From assembly GCA_947652605.1 (NCBI GenBank), contig OX393579.1:44832970-44896969 (forward strand): a DNA stretch of 64,000 nucleotides, written 5' to 3'. The DNA is from Elmis aenea. Its lineage: Eukaryota > Arthropoda > Insecta > Coleoptera > Elmidae. Both the position numbers and the translations under genes were made by a program. The notes beneath the pieces are model-generated. The model had not been told where the DNA came from, did no database searches, and saw nothing but the letters and a program-made list of their open reading frames with translations. Below, one piece after another: positions 1-12,412 of this stretch (positions are counted from its first letter, which is position 1; each line of letters opens with the position of its first letter).

Positions 1-929
1 AAAAAATCAATCTCTTACTTTAAATCATGAGTGCCCCGCAGAAAATGAAAAAAGTGTCAAGGAATCAGGAAATAAACAACGCTATGCTCCGAATAGCAGA
101 AGAATAAAGGAAACAAGTTGTTTGAAATACACTAATGGAAACAAATGGCCATTATAAAATGCTTTAAAGTGTAAAGACCTTTGCGACATCGCTGTATTTC
201 GGTTCGTATTCAAGTCTTTTGAGCATAAACAAGGGTAAAGTGGAAGATTTACTGTGGATAATATAATATTATAAAAGACAGTCTGTCGCGGTTCAGTTTT
301 CTAAATTGTGAAATTATTTCAACCTTAAAATATGCGGATTACTTAAAGTGTAAGCTTTTAAAGGGCATGAACTAGTTCAAAGAAATTGTAACTTATAAAC
401 TAGTGAAAATTGTTATTTATTATCTCACAGCTCTGACAAAAAAAAACTACGCTATTATAATAATCTTTGACTGTGGATAGAATATTGGATGTCATAAATC
501 TGCTTGGTTTTTAATGCTAGAATGCAATATGGCATGATGGATATTTTTAAATTTGCGATATTTAAATTTGTATGATATTAAAAGTAATAAAAGTTACCTT
601 CTTTAATATTCCATATGATTCGCAAAATAGTTTATAATAGATGTCGAAAGTTTTAGCCTTATGAAAAAACAGGATATTGGTAATGTCTTAATTCTTTATC
701 AAAGTTTGCCATGATTTCGTAAACAAGTGATGTTTGCAATAAATAAACAACTAAACATGTAATATCTAAGTACATTGTAAGTGATAAAGACAGCGGCTGC
801 TGCAGAATTTACTTGGAAATGACGGTTAATTGTTTTTTGATTTACGTAATCATGGCAAATTTGGATAAGGGTATTTTTACAAAGTCAGCCATATCTAAGT
901 TATTTTTTTGCAAAAAATATATAAAGCTA
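1..929. other. AT-rich sequence, nothing recognised
   Basis: No coding exon, RNA gene or transposon end was recognised on either strand. The sequence is AT-rich with short homopolymer runs and stops in all frames. Confidence 0.6.
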
Positions 930-1601
930 TACCGGGTGATTCAGTTTGACTGTCGCACCCCTATAACTTTTTAATTATTGAAAATAACTCCAACAAACCA
1001 TATGTTTTTGGAAACGGCGACAAATTCTCTATTAAATGATGTGCATTTGTTATCTCTACGATGACGTATGTCAAACCGCGGTAGGCAACTGTTTTTTTAA
1101 AAATTACATTGTATAAATTTTGTTGTTGATTCGGATAGAGAAGTTAACTTTGAATCCGACCATGTATTAAAATAGTAAGCATACATAAGAAAGTTTCCGA
1201 GAAAAATCAGTTCAAAGTTTATTTCTTTTACACTCTCCGTGAATTAACATCATTTCTAACGTTTCTTGGTTAGTATAAAATTCCATTTTCACTTAACAAT
1301 TTATTATTAACTAACAATATTGACAACTTGGGTTATAAACTTTAAACTGTCATTTACACTGGTGATCGTTTTTTGTTATGATAAATAGACTGGTTGCTAT
1401 AATTGGATAAATAAACTTTAAACTGATTTTCTCGAAAACTGTCTTATGCATGTATGCTTTTTTTACATGGTCGAATTCAGAATTAAATTCTCTATCCGGC
1501 TCAACAAAAAAATGTATACTATGTAATAAAAAAAAAAAAAAAACAAATGCCTTTCACGGATTTGACATACGCCATCGTAGAGATAACAAATCCACCCTGT
1601 A
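930..1601. mobile_element. Diverged CAGGGTG foldback element, family 1
   Basis: The left end reads TACCGGGTGATTCAGTTTGA and continues with GTCGCACCCCTATAAC. The right end is CACCCTGTA at 1593-1601. The two arms are partly complementary: GTTATCTCTACGATG near 1049 matches CATCGTAGAGATAAC near 1573. The TA at each edge fits the target duplication of Tc1/mariner-type insertion. Sequence just inside the left end matches the elements at 37182 and 62468, so this is an older, internally deleted relative. The interior contains poly-A and poly-T runs and no transposase, so it is non-autonomous. Confidence 0.65.
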
Positions 1602-3966
1602 AAGGCCGCAGGCTTACAAGAAGAGAAAAGAATGAGAAAATTTGATTTGACTTTTTGTTTTGTAAAAAAGACTCCACATCGAATCAATTATGCAGTGAAT
1701 TGATCTTATAGCGTTTCGCAGTGAAACAACCTCGCCACAAAAAGACCTTGACGGAGAAATGGCCCTGCGCCCAAATGGATTCCTGGCGAAATGCACTTAC
1801 TGTGAAAAGACCCCGGGGCGAGATGATACGGTGACGACCATTTTACGGTAAACGCATTCAAATCAGAAAATGTCTGAAATCGTTAAGCGGTTTAAGCTTG
1901 TATAAAACTACTCCTGAATTTTGGTTTAACAGTGCAAATTGTTAAAATCAAATGTAATTCAGAAATTCAAAAAAGGAGACACCGATGTTTTTTTAACGTT
2001 TTTAGAGTTTTTTAACGTGAGTTTCCATGTAGGCAGTATCAAGCATACTTAACTACTTAGGATGGCCCATCCGACGAAATTCGTAAACATATTGATGACG
2101 GAAGAGTGATATTAATGACGTCAGCCATGACGTCACCTGTGACTTTCTACAAATCTTTTTTATAAAGTGACAGATGTGTCATATGCCACACAAGTATAAA
2201 ACGTTTAGGTTTATGTAAATCGACCCATTTGGTTTACAAGAAACCTTATCTTATTTGGCAATGAAATTAACAAGAACATATTTAACAAAAAAAAACTAAT
2301 CACAGTTGCAGTCAGATGTTTGAGTCTGCTAAGATTTAAATACGCTGTTGCGCATACAATAAACTTGTAAAACTTGGAAAATTCTGAAGTTCTCAGAGAT
2401 TTTCTCTTTCCTGGTTCAGAAAATGTCAAAGCAACTGTTGAGGTAACTTTTGCTTCCTACATTTTTAGGGCTCATACGAAGGATTTGGCTACCCCTTAAT
2501 TTTTTGACAAATTAGTCACTTCACATCCCTTCTTCATCTCTGATAAAAGTTGCGCTTTTTTCTTCAACGTAAGGTAATTTGACTTCTTAGACGCCATCGC
2601 TATAGTATGTACATGTAACACGCTTGGTCAAAGTTTGAATTGATATTAAACAAGTGAACAAGTCTAAACAAATCTAGACAGGTTTTTTGTTTTGCAAATA
2701 GAGTAACTGATTATTTACATTTACTGCTGCTTTTTTTTTTATTGTTCACGTTTTGGAGTACGAATTTTTCTGTCGTTCATGTTTTGGAATATATCACAAT
2801 AACAAACCGATCGTTCATGTTTGTGGATGTTCACATTATGGGATGTTGACGGTTGACGCTATAGAGACTGCACTGTATAAGCATTACATGAGTAAAAATG
2901 TGTTATATTAAAATATAAATAATTAAATTAATTTAAATTTTTTACATGTCGTCTGTAATATTATTTTTAGAGGCGTAATCTTGCCGAGGTCGGAAGATAT
3001 GGTGGATGCACCCGGGGTCGTCTAGAGTCGGGTGCAGCAGGTGCACTTGCATAAAAAGATATCGTATCACACAGCCCGTATTTGCGCAGTTAACGAAAAA
3101 TTACAATTTATAATGTAAAGATAATTATTGCATTTGTTTAAGACAAGCACCACGTAATTTGGGACATTTACTACGAACTGACCCTTGTAATTTAATTCCG
3201 TTTCATAAATCGGTGGAATTAGCGAACTCGTAACGCGGAAATACAAACAAAGTGCTCAAAGCGAGTTTTATTTCTGGCAACTCGAACAGTTTCTAATTTA
3301 TTTTTAGAGCGCGTCATGATTCATCATAATCTTGAACAGTCGGATTATTTTACAGTTGATTGCTGTTTATTTAAACCAATAATAGTTTTATAGGTGCAAA
3401 AGCTTCCAACGCGGCCGACTGGTCTGCTATAATTCATATCTTAACCGGAAGCCCGGACCACAGTATTTGTACGGCAGCACCGGCATATCCATTGCTGTGT
3501 CAAACGTTCATTTGATTTATCAACATTGCAAAGCTACAATGTGCCTTTATTTTACATCGCTTTATCGACTCGCAATTTGATGTTGTTTGTCTTCTGTACA
3601 ATGAAAAATGACAAGTTCGGAATGAACCCAATGCGTTCCGAGTTACTCTGTATAGGAACGAATGAACTGAGCGTTACAGTTGATTGGAGATCTCAATCGT
3701 ATTGTTAATGTGTTGACCTTAAATAACTTTTAATTGTAAGCAGAACCGGAATGAGATGGGCGTCTTGTCTGTTTTTTTTTTAGATGGCTATACCGTTACA
3801 TTAGAAAATGGATTTAGAAATTCACAATACAAAAAAGTACTGTACCACTTTTGATTTCAGCAGTTTTGGGTTGTTTAATGATACTTATGACCGTTTAGGT
3901 AATGCTCGGAAATGTCGTTTTAAATTTGCGAAAAGGATTTTAAACACCTTCTTGTTTGTATTATAC
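1602..3966. other. Intergenic or intronic sequence without recognised genes
   Basis: Only short ORFs occur, some on both strands at once, as expected by chance. Two TGACGTCA sites lie at 2116-2135, and a GC-richer patch lies at about 2970-3045 (around CACCCGGGGTCG). Neither is tied to a recognisable gene. Confidence 0.5.
2116..2135. promoter_or_regulatory. Two perfect TGACGTCA (CRE-like) sites
   Basis: TGACGTCA occurs at 2116-2123 and again at 2128-2135, so the two palindromes start 12 bp apart. TGACGTCA is the known CREB/ATF consensus. No adjacent gene or promoter is recognised, so a regulatory role is inference only. Confidence 0.3.
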
Positions 3967-4417
3967 TAGGTTTGTTCCAACAACGATTTGCACGATCCAA
4001 TGTACTGTCACGATTCTGCGCAGCATCAATATCGCGTTTTAGTCTCTGACAGTTCACCGGACTCTCAAAATAATACATGGACGGATTTGCGGACAGTTCA
4101 TGAACGAGGGGACGAATTGTTGCCGGGATTTTTACACGCATGCGCTGTTCCTAACTAACGTGAGCTCTGGTAGCTATGTATCGCCCTCTCAATCCAATTT
4201 AGTACTGGATTCTTAAGGTGTTTACTCTTGCGAAGCCCTCATTTCTATGAACCTAATAGACACAAATGTCATTTACAGTTAGGCCAGTCGTAAAAGCGTT
4301 CCAACAACGGCTAATACTGGGCAATACATTTATTAGTACATAGTTCACGCATGCGAATAAACCAGTTCATGTACTTACTCATGAATTGGTTTTAAACGGT
4401 TTGTTGGAACAGACCTA
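3967..4417. mobile_element. MITE with GGTTTGTTCCAACAA inverted ends
   Basis: The left end GGTTTGTTCCAACAA (from 3969) is the inverse of TTGTTGGAACAGACC (ending 4415), with one mismatch. A TA flanks each side. About 450 bp lie between the ends with no credible transposase. A lone copy of the left end occurs at 48774, upstream of the transposon-type pseudogene there, so this end sequence is dispersed. The superfamily is not determined; a TA duplication would suit Tc1/mariner-like elements. Confidence 0.6.
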
Positions 4418-5190
4418 CTGTTACCATTTCTTTCAAAAATAAATGCATCGTTTTCGTCGAGTTGCTAGTTTGTGACTTTTTCCTTCCTATTGTTGACTTG
4501 TCTTTGACGAACTGTGCAAGTCGGTTTTCTTCCATTTTGGAGGTGATTGTTCCATGTCAGTTTTCTTATTGTTTTATGCGTTATTAGTTTAATTTGGCAT
4601 AGGATTCGCATTCGATCCTATTAACAATTTGGTAAATTTGGTCCATAATGATCAAACATATCGCCGGCGCCGTTTACAATTTAGCGGGGGCCCAACGGTT
4701 GCCAAGAAACAGAAACAAAATAATAAAATTAATCACAAACATTTTATTATCAAAAGTACAAAATAATCACGCCAAATTGGTTTTTATTTAAAAGCGAATA
4801 ATGCTGATTTACATATTAATACATGCGAAGTATTTATAATCTGAATAATCTGGATCGTATTATATAGGTTTGCCAACTGTCATTTTTACATTTGGCGATC
4901 GTTCTTTAGAAAATTCTCTGCTCTGAATTTTGCAAAAAGAGGGTAGTGACTAAGAAAAACAAACAAAACAAAAAAAAAAAAACGGTAAAACTGGTAAAGC
5001 CGCTTTTAACCGTCATTAACTTTCGGTTCACGAAAACGAACACGAAATTTTCTGTGTGGGAACAAAAAGAATGAAAACGAATCGGTATTTTATTTTAAAC
5101 TTAAATATAAAGCTTACGATTTTTTTTTACCAACCTAACGGTACAAATGAATCATTCAACATTCTATTGCCACGATAAAAAAAGCGGATC
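4418..5190. other. AT-rich sequence with one short repeat remnant
   Basis: No gene was recognised. At about 4985-5095 there is CGAAAACG-type sequence (GGTTCACGAAAACGAACACG) resembling, in the opposite orientation, the TTCGTTTTCG-rich repeat at 32733-32885. It is probably a degraded fragment of the same element. Confidence 0.4.
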
Positions 5191-7136
5191 TTCCAGCTCA
5201 GGGGTTCTGAATTAGGGACCCCCAAGGGGAACGTGATGCTTCTACAGGGGGCACGTGCCAAATACAATTCCCAGAATAAATACAGGGTGTCCCCGTTATA
5301 ACCGCGAATATTTTAAGTGGTGATAGAGGACCTTTTTCTAAGAAAAAATTTCAAGTAAAATTTTTTCCTAAAATCAAATGCTAAGCTGATATCAACACTT
5401 ACTTGATTTTTTTACACTTCTGCATTTATAAGACTCTGTAGCCGAAAATATCAATTTTATCGTAAAATACCTTTTAATCTTTTTAATAGAACATAGAATT
5501 CTCTACAAAATTAGTTCTATTTATTTTTAGTCTACAGGCAATGGTTTGAGAGTTATAAAGCAGTTTGTTCAACAAAATGTAAAAAAATTACAAAATTTAA
5601 TTGTTTCTTAGACTTTGCAACCGCTGTATCTTTAAAACGAAAGGTTGTACAAAAAAACCGACGGCCCATTCCGGATAGCAAATTTTATGGGCTACAACTT
5701 TGGTCAAGTGAATTTTTTTGAAAATCAAACCGTTTTTCCGGAAAAGCTGAAAAGAAGGAATAGAGTGCAAAAACAAAATTTCCTACAAATATTGTTTTGT
5801 ATTTAAAAATGCTTTTATCACGTGATTGAAAATGATGGAGGTCATTTTGAACACTTATTGAAGTAATTTTGTGGTAACATGTTAATTTTATTGCGTCCAG
5901 ATGGATTTGCATGATTTTGCATTTTATCGTATTTTTTTTTCAAATTTTTTACTATTATAAACATTTCTATGATACATTTAGCTTTATTGAACAACATATT
6001 TACCGAAGTTGTAGTCCGTTAAATGCCTTATCCGCAATAGGCATTCGTTTTGCTCTACGACGTTTCGTTAAAAAGATGCGGCGTTTTTAAAAATTTACGT
6101 AACTAATTTATACGCAATTTTACAATTCTTTGTTAAATTTGTTCGTTAGCTCCTTAAAAAAAAAATGATAGGGGCGATTTTCTGAAGAATTTCAAACTGC
6201 ATAAAAAGCTTTGAAACTGATGAGATACATAATTTTATGAATGTTGCCGATGCTATGGCATTTTTAAATACAAAATATCATAATTACCGGGAGTTTTTGT
6301 TTTTCGAAAACGATAAAATGCAAAACAATGCAAATCCATCTGGACGCAATAAAATTAACATGTAACCACAAAATTATTTCAATAAGTGTTCAAAATGACC
6401 TCCATCATTCAATTACGTAATCGCATTCTCTTTAAAAGCATTTTTAAATACGAAACAGAATTTGTAGGAAATTTTGTTTTTGCACTCTATTCCTTATTTT
6501 CAGCTTTTCCGGAAAATCGGTTTGATTTTCAAAAAATTTCACTTGACCAAAGTTGTAGCCCATAAAATTTGCTATCCGGAATGGGCCGTCGGTTTTTTTG
6601 TACAACTTTTCGTTTTAAAGATACAGCGGTTGCAAAGTCTAAGAAACAATTAAATATTTTACATTTTTTACATTTTTTACATTTTTTTGTACAAGCTGCT
6701 TTATAACTCTCAAACTGTTGCCTGTAGACAAAAAATAAATAAAACTAATTTTGTAGAGAATTTCATGCTCTATTAAAAAGCTTCAAGATATTTTACCATA
6801 AAATTGATATTTTCGGCTACAGAGTCTTAAAAAGGCAGAAGTGTAAAAAAATCAAGTAAGTGTTGATATCAGCTTAGCATTTGATTTTAGGAAAAAAATT
6901 TACTTGAAATTTTTTCTTAGAAAAAGGTCCTCTATCACCACTTAAAATATTCGCGGTGATAACGGGGACACCCTGTATATGGGTGGAAAGCAAGAATCAA
7001 CAATTTTCGCACCAAATGTTTTGTATACTAGGTATATGCATAAATAAAATGAACCAATTGACAAGAGGTACATGACGCTTCACAGTGAGGCCAAGAGGCA
7101 CATTGATTGAAACGGGTTCAAACCGCTGTTCTAGCT
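5191..7136. mobile_element. Non-autonomous hAT element split by a nested foldback
   Basis: The ends are CAGGGGTTCTGAA (from 5199) and TTCAAACCGCTG (ending 7128), matching the CAG...CTG ends typical of hAT transposons. Flanking octamers TTCCAGCT (5191-5198) and TTCTAGCT (7129-7136) agree at 7 of 8 positions, as expected of an 8-bp target duplication. Only about 230 bp belong to the hAT (5199-5280 and 6978-7128), including GGGACCCCCAAGGGG near the left end. The rest is the foldback at 5281-6977, which therefore inserted later. No transposase is present. Confidence 0.7.
5281..6977. mobile_element. 1.7-kb CAGGGTG foldback (long inverted repeat)
   Basis: The element begins TACAGGGTGTCCCCGTTATA and ends with its inverse, GGGGACACCCTGTA. 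Complementarity extends far inward: the left arm runs from 5281 to about 5935 and the right arm from about 6305 to 6977, around a roughly 370-bp centre. Matching blocks include GCGTCCAGATGGATTTGCAT near 5893 and its inverse near 6330, and GACGGCCCATTCCGGATAGC near 5661 and its inverse near 6573. TA at both edges fits Tc1/mariner-type target use. Small ORFs inside simply follow the arm sequence. Confidence 0.85.
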
Positions 7137-8032
7137 ACTGAATATTTTAACGTTAAGATTTGCAAAAAGCAACCCATTAAGAAAGTACATCTAAATTTTA
7201 ATGATTAAAATTACCATTTGCTTAATGAATTGCATCGCGAACAATTCATTAATTTTTTTTTGGCATGTCTAAGCATAACATCGTATAAAAATTACCGCAA
7301 CTTATAATTGCGCGGTACTTTCAATGTTTTTTATGGAAGAACCGAAGCGAAAACAATTTCAATTTGCATAGAAGTGTGGCGATTTACTCGGAGGACCGAA
7401 CGAACAAGCCGGGAACATCTCTAGAAGTTTTCATAATTTTTTTCGTATTCAAGGAGCATTGTTTATGTTGTAAATATATAACGAGGCTGACATAAATAGC
7501 GATCTTGCATTTCCCACCGGCATAATAAAATGTGGAACGACGTAATGAATAACGACCCACGTTATACGTTCTCCTTATGAGACTGTAAGATTTAGAGTTC
7601 GTGCAGTAAACTAACGACCGAATATTTTGATCGGAAAAGTGTGAAATGTTGTTTGTGGGCAAGCGAAGTACAACGCTGTTTTGAATTATTAATATAAACG
7701 ATATCACGGATGGTTTTCCGGAAGTCGAGGCAATTTTTTTAAACATGGGGTGTCCTGGAAAGAAACGTAAAGATTTTACAGTTTATTCCTAAGTTGAAAA
7801 TGTTGTATCATTTTAGGTCTGACTTTTTAACCCTTATGAAATTATACTGTAATAGATCGCCATGTATGTTGGTCTATTTGTTGGTATTGAAGTATTTATA
7901 TACATATTTTTTGTTATTAATTATATGGTTCATGACCAGGATCTCTCACGCTATCGTAGCCGTGTGTTGTAAATAAATTCTGGAAGTCTGATCTTTAGAA
8001 TATGTCTCAAGCATCTGTTGATGGAAACTTCC
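7137..8032. other. No recognised gene
   Basis: A 120-codon frame on the minus strand (7384-7746) has no domain I recognise. At this base composition about one frame of that length is expected by chance in 64 kb. Nothing else stands out. Confidence 0.45.
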
Positions 8033-9470
8033 TTCACCTGTCAAGTATGCGTTTTCAACCAATCACTAATCTTAAATCTTCTAGAGACTACCAATAGGAG
8101 CATTATTTAATTTTTTATTTTTTATTATTACATTCCCCTGTCAGATGTAGATCCTCCTGTCAAATTTGCGTTTTCGGCCAATAACAAACTCAGATTTCCT
8201 AGAAACGACCAATAAACATAATCATACACTGAAAATTCCCTTCACCTGTCAAATTTGCGTTTTCAACCAATCACTAATCTTAAATCTTTTAGAGACTACC
8301 AATAGGAGCATTATTTATTACACGGTAATAATTTTACAATCCTCTGCCAGGAGTTGATCCTCCTGTCAAATTTGCGTTTTCGACCAATAACAAACTCAGA
8401 TTTCCTTTAAAGGGCCAATAAACATAATCATACACTGATAATTTACTTTTGGCAATTAACAGATTTTCATGCGTTTATTGGTCGTTTCTAAGAAATCTGA
8501 GTTTTTGATTGGTGGAAAATATAAATTTGGAGAGGGAATAAGGTATTTTGGTCTTGATAATTTTTTGACAGATGTCGGCGACCAATAACGTTATTTTAAT
8601 ATAGATTAAACCACACCCCTGACACACCACTCCGACAGTACTTGTAAAATTTGACATAACAGATTATGTATGTACCTAAATACTATTTGGTTCATTAATT
8701 TTTATTAAAATATAATTCTTGAATTAAAAATTAGTTATAAATGATCTATTAATAATACCAATCGCAGTAAGTAGTAGGTATACTTTAATTTATCTAAATT
8801 AAACAACATTTTAATTTGACAGATAGGTTAGGTGAAGGAAATTTTCTGACAAAATATAACTCGTGCATGGCAAATAATCTATAATTTTTGACAAATCTTC
8901 ACTCATGCAAGTTGAAGCAGAAAAAATCACGAGTGATTTTTTCAGCTCACCGTGCATTCGGGCATATTTACCAAAAATTATCGATAATTTTCAATGCACT
9001 TGTTATATTACTACTGATAATATCCTTTTCACAATTAACAGATTTTCATGCGTTTATATGTCGTTTCTAAGAAATCTGAGTTTGTGATTGGTCGAAAATA
9101 TAAATTTGAAGAGGGAATTAGATATTTTGGTCTTGATAATTTTTGGACGAATTTCGGCGGTACCTACTTTAATATAGATTAAAACACACCCCTGACGCAC
9201 CACTCTGACAGTACTTGTAAAATTGGACGTAACATACATTTAATTTGACAGTTAGGTTAGGTGAAGGAAATTTTCTGACAAAATATAACTCGAGCATTGC
9301 AAATGATCTATAATTTTTGACAAATCTTCACTCATGCAAGTTGAATAAAAAAAAATCACTCGTGCAGTTCGTGCACTCGTGTTTTTTCTGCTCAACTTGC
9401 ATTCGGACCTATTTACCAAAAATTGTCGATAATTTTCAATGCACTTGTTATTACTACTGTATTTTTCTGG
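8033..9470. repeat. Modular CCAAT-rich repeat cluster
   Basis: Four kinds of module recur. P (containing CAACCAATCACTAATCTTAA) lies at about 8033-8110 and 8243-8312. Q (GCCAATAACAAACTCAGATT) lies at about 8152-8240 and 8348-8442. R lies at about 8461-8660 and 9040-9235 and begins as the reverse complement of Q. S (GGTTAGGTGAAGGAAATTTT) lies at about 8826-9040 and 9247-9470. The order is P-Q-P-Q-R-S-R-S. Copies differ by point changes and small indels, so the duplications are not very recent. Many CCAAT or ATTGG pentamers recur because they lie inside the modules. No protein is encoded. The origin could be a transposon end array or a local tandem duplication. Confidence 0.7.
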
Positions 9471-9893
9471 CCAGAGCTTCGTTGACAAGCCATGATTCGC
9501 ATCCTTAAAGAAGCACAATTTTAACATTGGTATTACTAAAGTTGATCGATAGTACAATAATCTTTCTACGACAAGAACTGGGTAAATGCGCGACTAATTA
9601 AATTAATACGCGTTATCTGGTTAACTACTAGGGACGACGTAAAAATGTTTAAATCAAGGGAACTAATTCATGTCAAGTACATCCAACAAATATTTAAAGA
9701 ATGCTTGCGACGTGCAGACGTGCCTGCGTTATTTGCATAAGTATCTACCAACCCAAATCCATACTAGTATTTTCAGATCAAATATTAAAGTAGGTACACA
9801 TAATTAATAATTTTAAAAAATTACTCGGTTATTTTAAATTGACTTATTTAGGTGTGTCAAAACTTAAAGTAATATATATATTTGCGATTTTTT
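9471..9893. other. No recognised feature
   Basis: This is AT-rich sequence between the modular repeat and the LINE 3' end. It may include LINE 3' untranslated sequence, but nothing identifies it. Confidence 0.4.
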
Positions 9894-10531
9894 TTACAGC
9901 TCTAATCGTTTGTCACATCCTAACTTCCATCTTCTTCTGTCGAGCCAATCTTGTACTTGTAGTCCTCTGTCCTCCATGGCCTCCTCCACTCCTTTTTTCT
10001 TGACCGGCCCCTTTTTCGTCTGACACTTGGTTGCCACTTCCATACTTGTGCTGGTAATCGATCTTTTGGCATACGTCTTAGATGGCCACACCATTTTAAT
10101 CTCTTTAATGTGAATGTATCAATTATAATACTACTTACGTTCATTCTTTCCTGGATGTCCGTGTTATGTACTCTGTTAAGTCTAGTAAGATCGCAGCATT
10201 TCCGCCAGTGCTCCATTTTTAGAACTGTAATTTTACTTTCTTCTCTTTTATGAGTTGCCCGTAGTTCTGCCCCGTATAGGGTTATACTCTATATTATTGG
10301 TTTGTACATTTTGCTGTTTGTTGTTTATGTCACACTCTTGCTCGATAGCAGAGAGTTTAATTTTCTTATAGCAGCTCGTCCTTGTCCAACTCTGTTTAAG
10401 ATTTCAGTTTTACAGTTTCGATCACTATTTATCTTAACACCAAGATATTTATATTCGTTCGTACTCTCAATGATTTGGTTCTTAACTCTTTCAGACCTGG
10501 CGTACATGCTTTCTTGACTACAATTTATCAT
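9894..10531 (-). pseudogene. LINE reverse transcriptase, C-terminal fragment
   Basis: Read on the minus strand, 10531-10325 encodes a segment with NEYKYLGVKINSDRNCKTEI, the YLG block that follows the polymerase core in many non-LTR retrotransposons. The region between has LYGAELRATHKREESK. The stretch 10216-9920 carries KRLKWCGHLRRMPKDRLPAQ and RRKRGRSRKKEW, the usual basic C-terminal tail after the WxGHxxRM motif. Stops and frameshifts separate the pieces, and the polymerase core with its YADD box is missing, so this is a dead, 5'-truncated copy. The YLG-LYG-GH-RGR order is common in RTE-like and related clades; the clade is not certain. Confidence 0.8.
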
Positions 10532-12199
10532 CAGTATAAAGAATTTTGATCTCGATATTCTTCCATACCTGCTGTCCCGTTACTTTGATCAAATTTAACT
10601 CCCTTTATAACAATGTTATATTTCTACTTTTTTTTGTTCTGTTCAGTTTTCTTAATTGAGCATCTTTTTTCTAAGCTCTTCGTTTTTTTTGTTGTTGCAA
10701 TAAATTCCTCCCTAAATTACTTTTTTGACTGAATATATAATTCTAAAGTTGGTTTATTTAATTCTTCGGTTTTTGCTTGATCTCGTGAGGTGATTACTAG
10801 TTTGCTCGTTCTGAATTTTCTGATTTCTTTTTTGTTTTTCTCGTCCTTGTCTCTTTTCCTTTTATCACTACTACCACTCCATTTAGAAATTTGTCCATGG
10901 ATAATATTAAATTTTATTTATAACATTATAGTTTAAAAGTTAAATCACTACACAGTTGCTAGTTAAATGTGCTTGCACTAGTACTTGACGCGCTTTTGTG
11001 GTCATTAACACGCTGCAAGCTAGCACAAGATAGAAAAACGTGGAAAAAAGTCAGCACAACACAACTCAACAGTAGAAGAACATGACTAAATAAAATAAAA
11101 ATAAAGAATTTAAACGCGAAATATGTTTTATTCAGCATTAATAAGAGACCGGCTGTTACAGGAAAAACTTTTATAAAAAATAGACGTAAATAAGACAATT
11201 GAGCCACCTATAAGATAACAAAACATCAACTTAAGACTGGATCCGCAGCCGTTAAAACAATCCTTCACGATCATCTGCATTTATAAAAAGTTGTCGGTCA
11301 TATAGTGTCGCATCGGCTTTCTGAACGCCGAAAAGAGAGCAGTCAAGTAATTAATATGTCAATACGTCTTTGTAGGTACGATTTCTTAACCTGCAACAGC
11401 CGATGTGCTAGTTAAATTTGGTTATTTTTAAAAACCATCAACTTTTATTTTTAATGTGTTTTGAATGTGAATGACTGGAGTGTTAGAACATGTGCTTTAA
11501 TGCGAGTATTCAGAGTTTGAAACCATTATCCTGCGTTATGGCACGCGAAAAATTTCATTTTATCGCTACAATGAACGTCAAATTTTCAACAAAACATCGG
11601 TATGTCATGTATCAAATACCAGTGCATCGAGAGTAGGAAGTTTTTTTTTTACATTTTTCTCATCGGAAAGTGCAGTCTATAGGAAACAACTTGTACGTCG
11701 ATAATAGTGTGGTTTTTGATAACAATAATTGCATAAAATAAACGCTGTAACTATTTATAATTTTATAATAATAATAAGCACTTAGCGATAAGTGCAGTGC
11801 ACAGTGGAAACAATGAATTATTTTTATGTTCATGCAATAAACATCTCGGTTAATAACGTTCATGTGTGTGTTTCATGCATGGCGACATTCAATAATACCT
11901 CGTCACGAACCCGGCTGAAACGAACCTAGTTCATTTGTGTTCATATTGACGTGTTTTGTATTGGATCGGTCGGTAACAATACTATGTAGTCAGTTTTATG
12001 GCCTATCATGTTGGAGGTAGATCAATTCACAATAAATTTACTTGTTCCGAATGTCCTGTGAATATCCAGTAAGCGTATTTTTATACGTATTCAAAGAGGG
12101 ACACTGGAAAAATGTAATAAAAGTTTATTGGATGTAGCAGAACGATTTGCAAAATTTGTTGATGTATTTTGTAAGACTGTTTTGCGTGTTATAGAAATT
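10532..12199. other. No recognised gene
   Basis: This is 1.7 kb of AT-rich DNA. The first few hundred bases after 10531 may include more decayed LINE sequence, but I cannot follow it. No RNA gene, splice-flanked exon or element end was recognised. Confidence 0.4.
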
Positions 12200-12410
12200 G
12201 AGTCCATGAATCTCCAATTTAAATTTCAAGTTTGATTTTGCATGATGTGATTTAGTTATGGTGGGGTTTTACAAATCTTAATGAGTCCGACTGGTCCTTG
12301 TTTCGACACAACTTAATCATTTGTTTACTACCTCTGGTTCAGATTGGTTTATTTTTCTCTAGAGATATTGTAGTGTCGTTTAAGAGTTGTTAAGAAAAAT
12401 ACATATTTCA
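12200..12410 (+). repeat. Diverged direct repeat, copy 1
   Basis: Blocks here (TTGATTTTGCATGATG, TTATGGTGGGGTTTT, CTGGTTCAGATTGGTTTATT) recur in the same order and orientation at about 13120-13330. The copies flank the mariner relic and have many differences and indels. Confidence 0.5.
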
Positions 12411-12412
12411 CG

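Noticed and set aside
7384..7746. 120-codon minus-strand frame as a possible gene
   Set aside because: No domain or splice context was seen, and a rough estimate from base composition gives about one such frame by chance in 64 kb.
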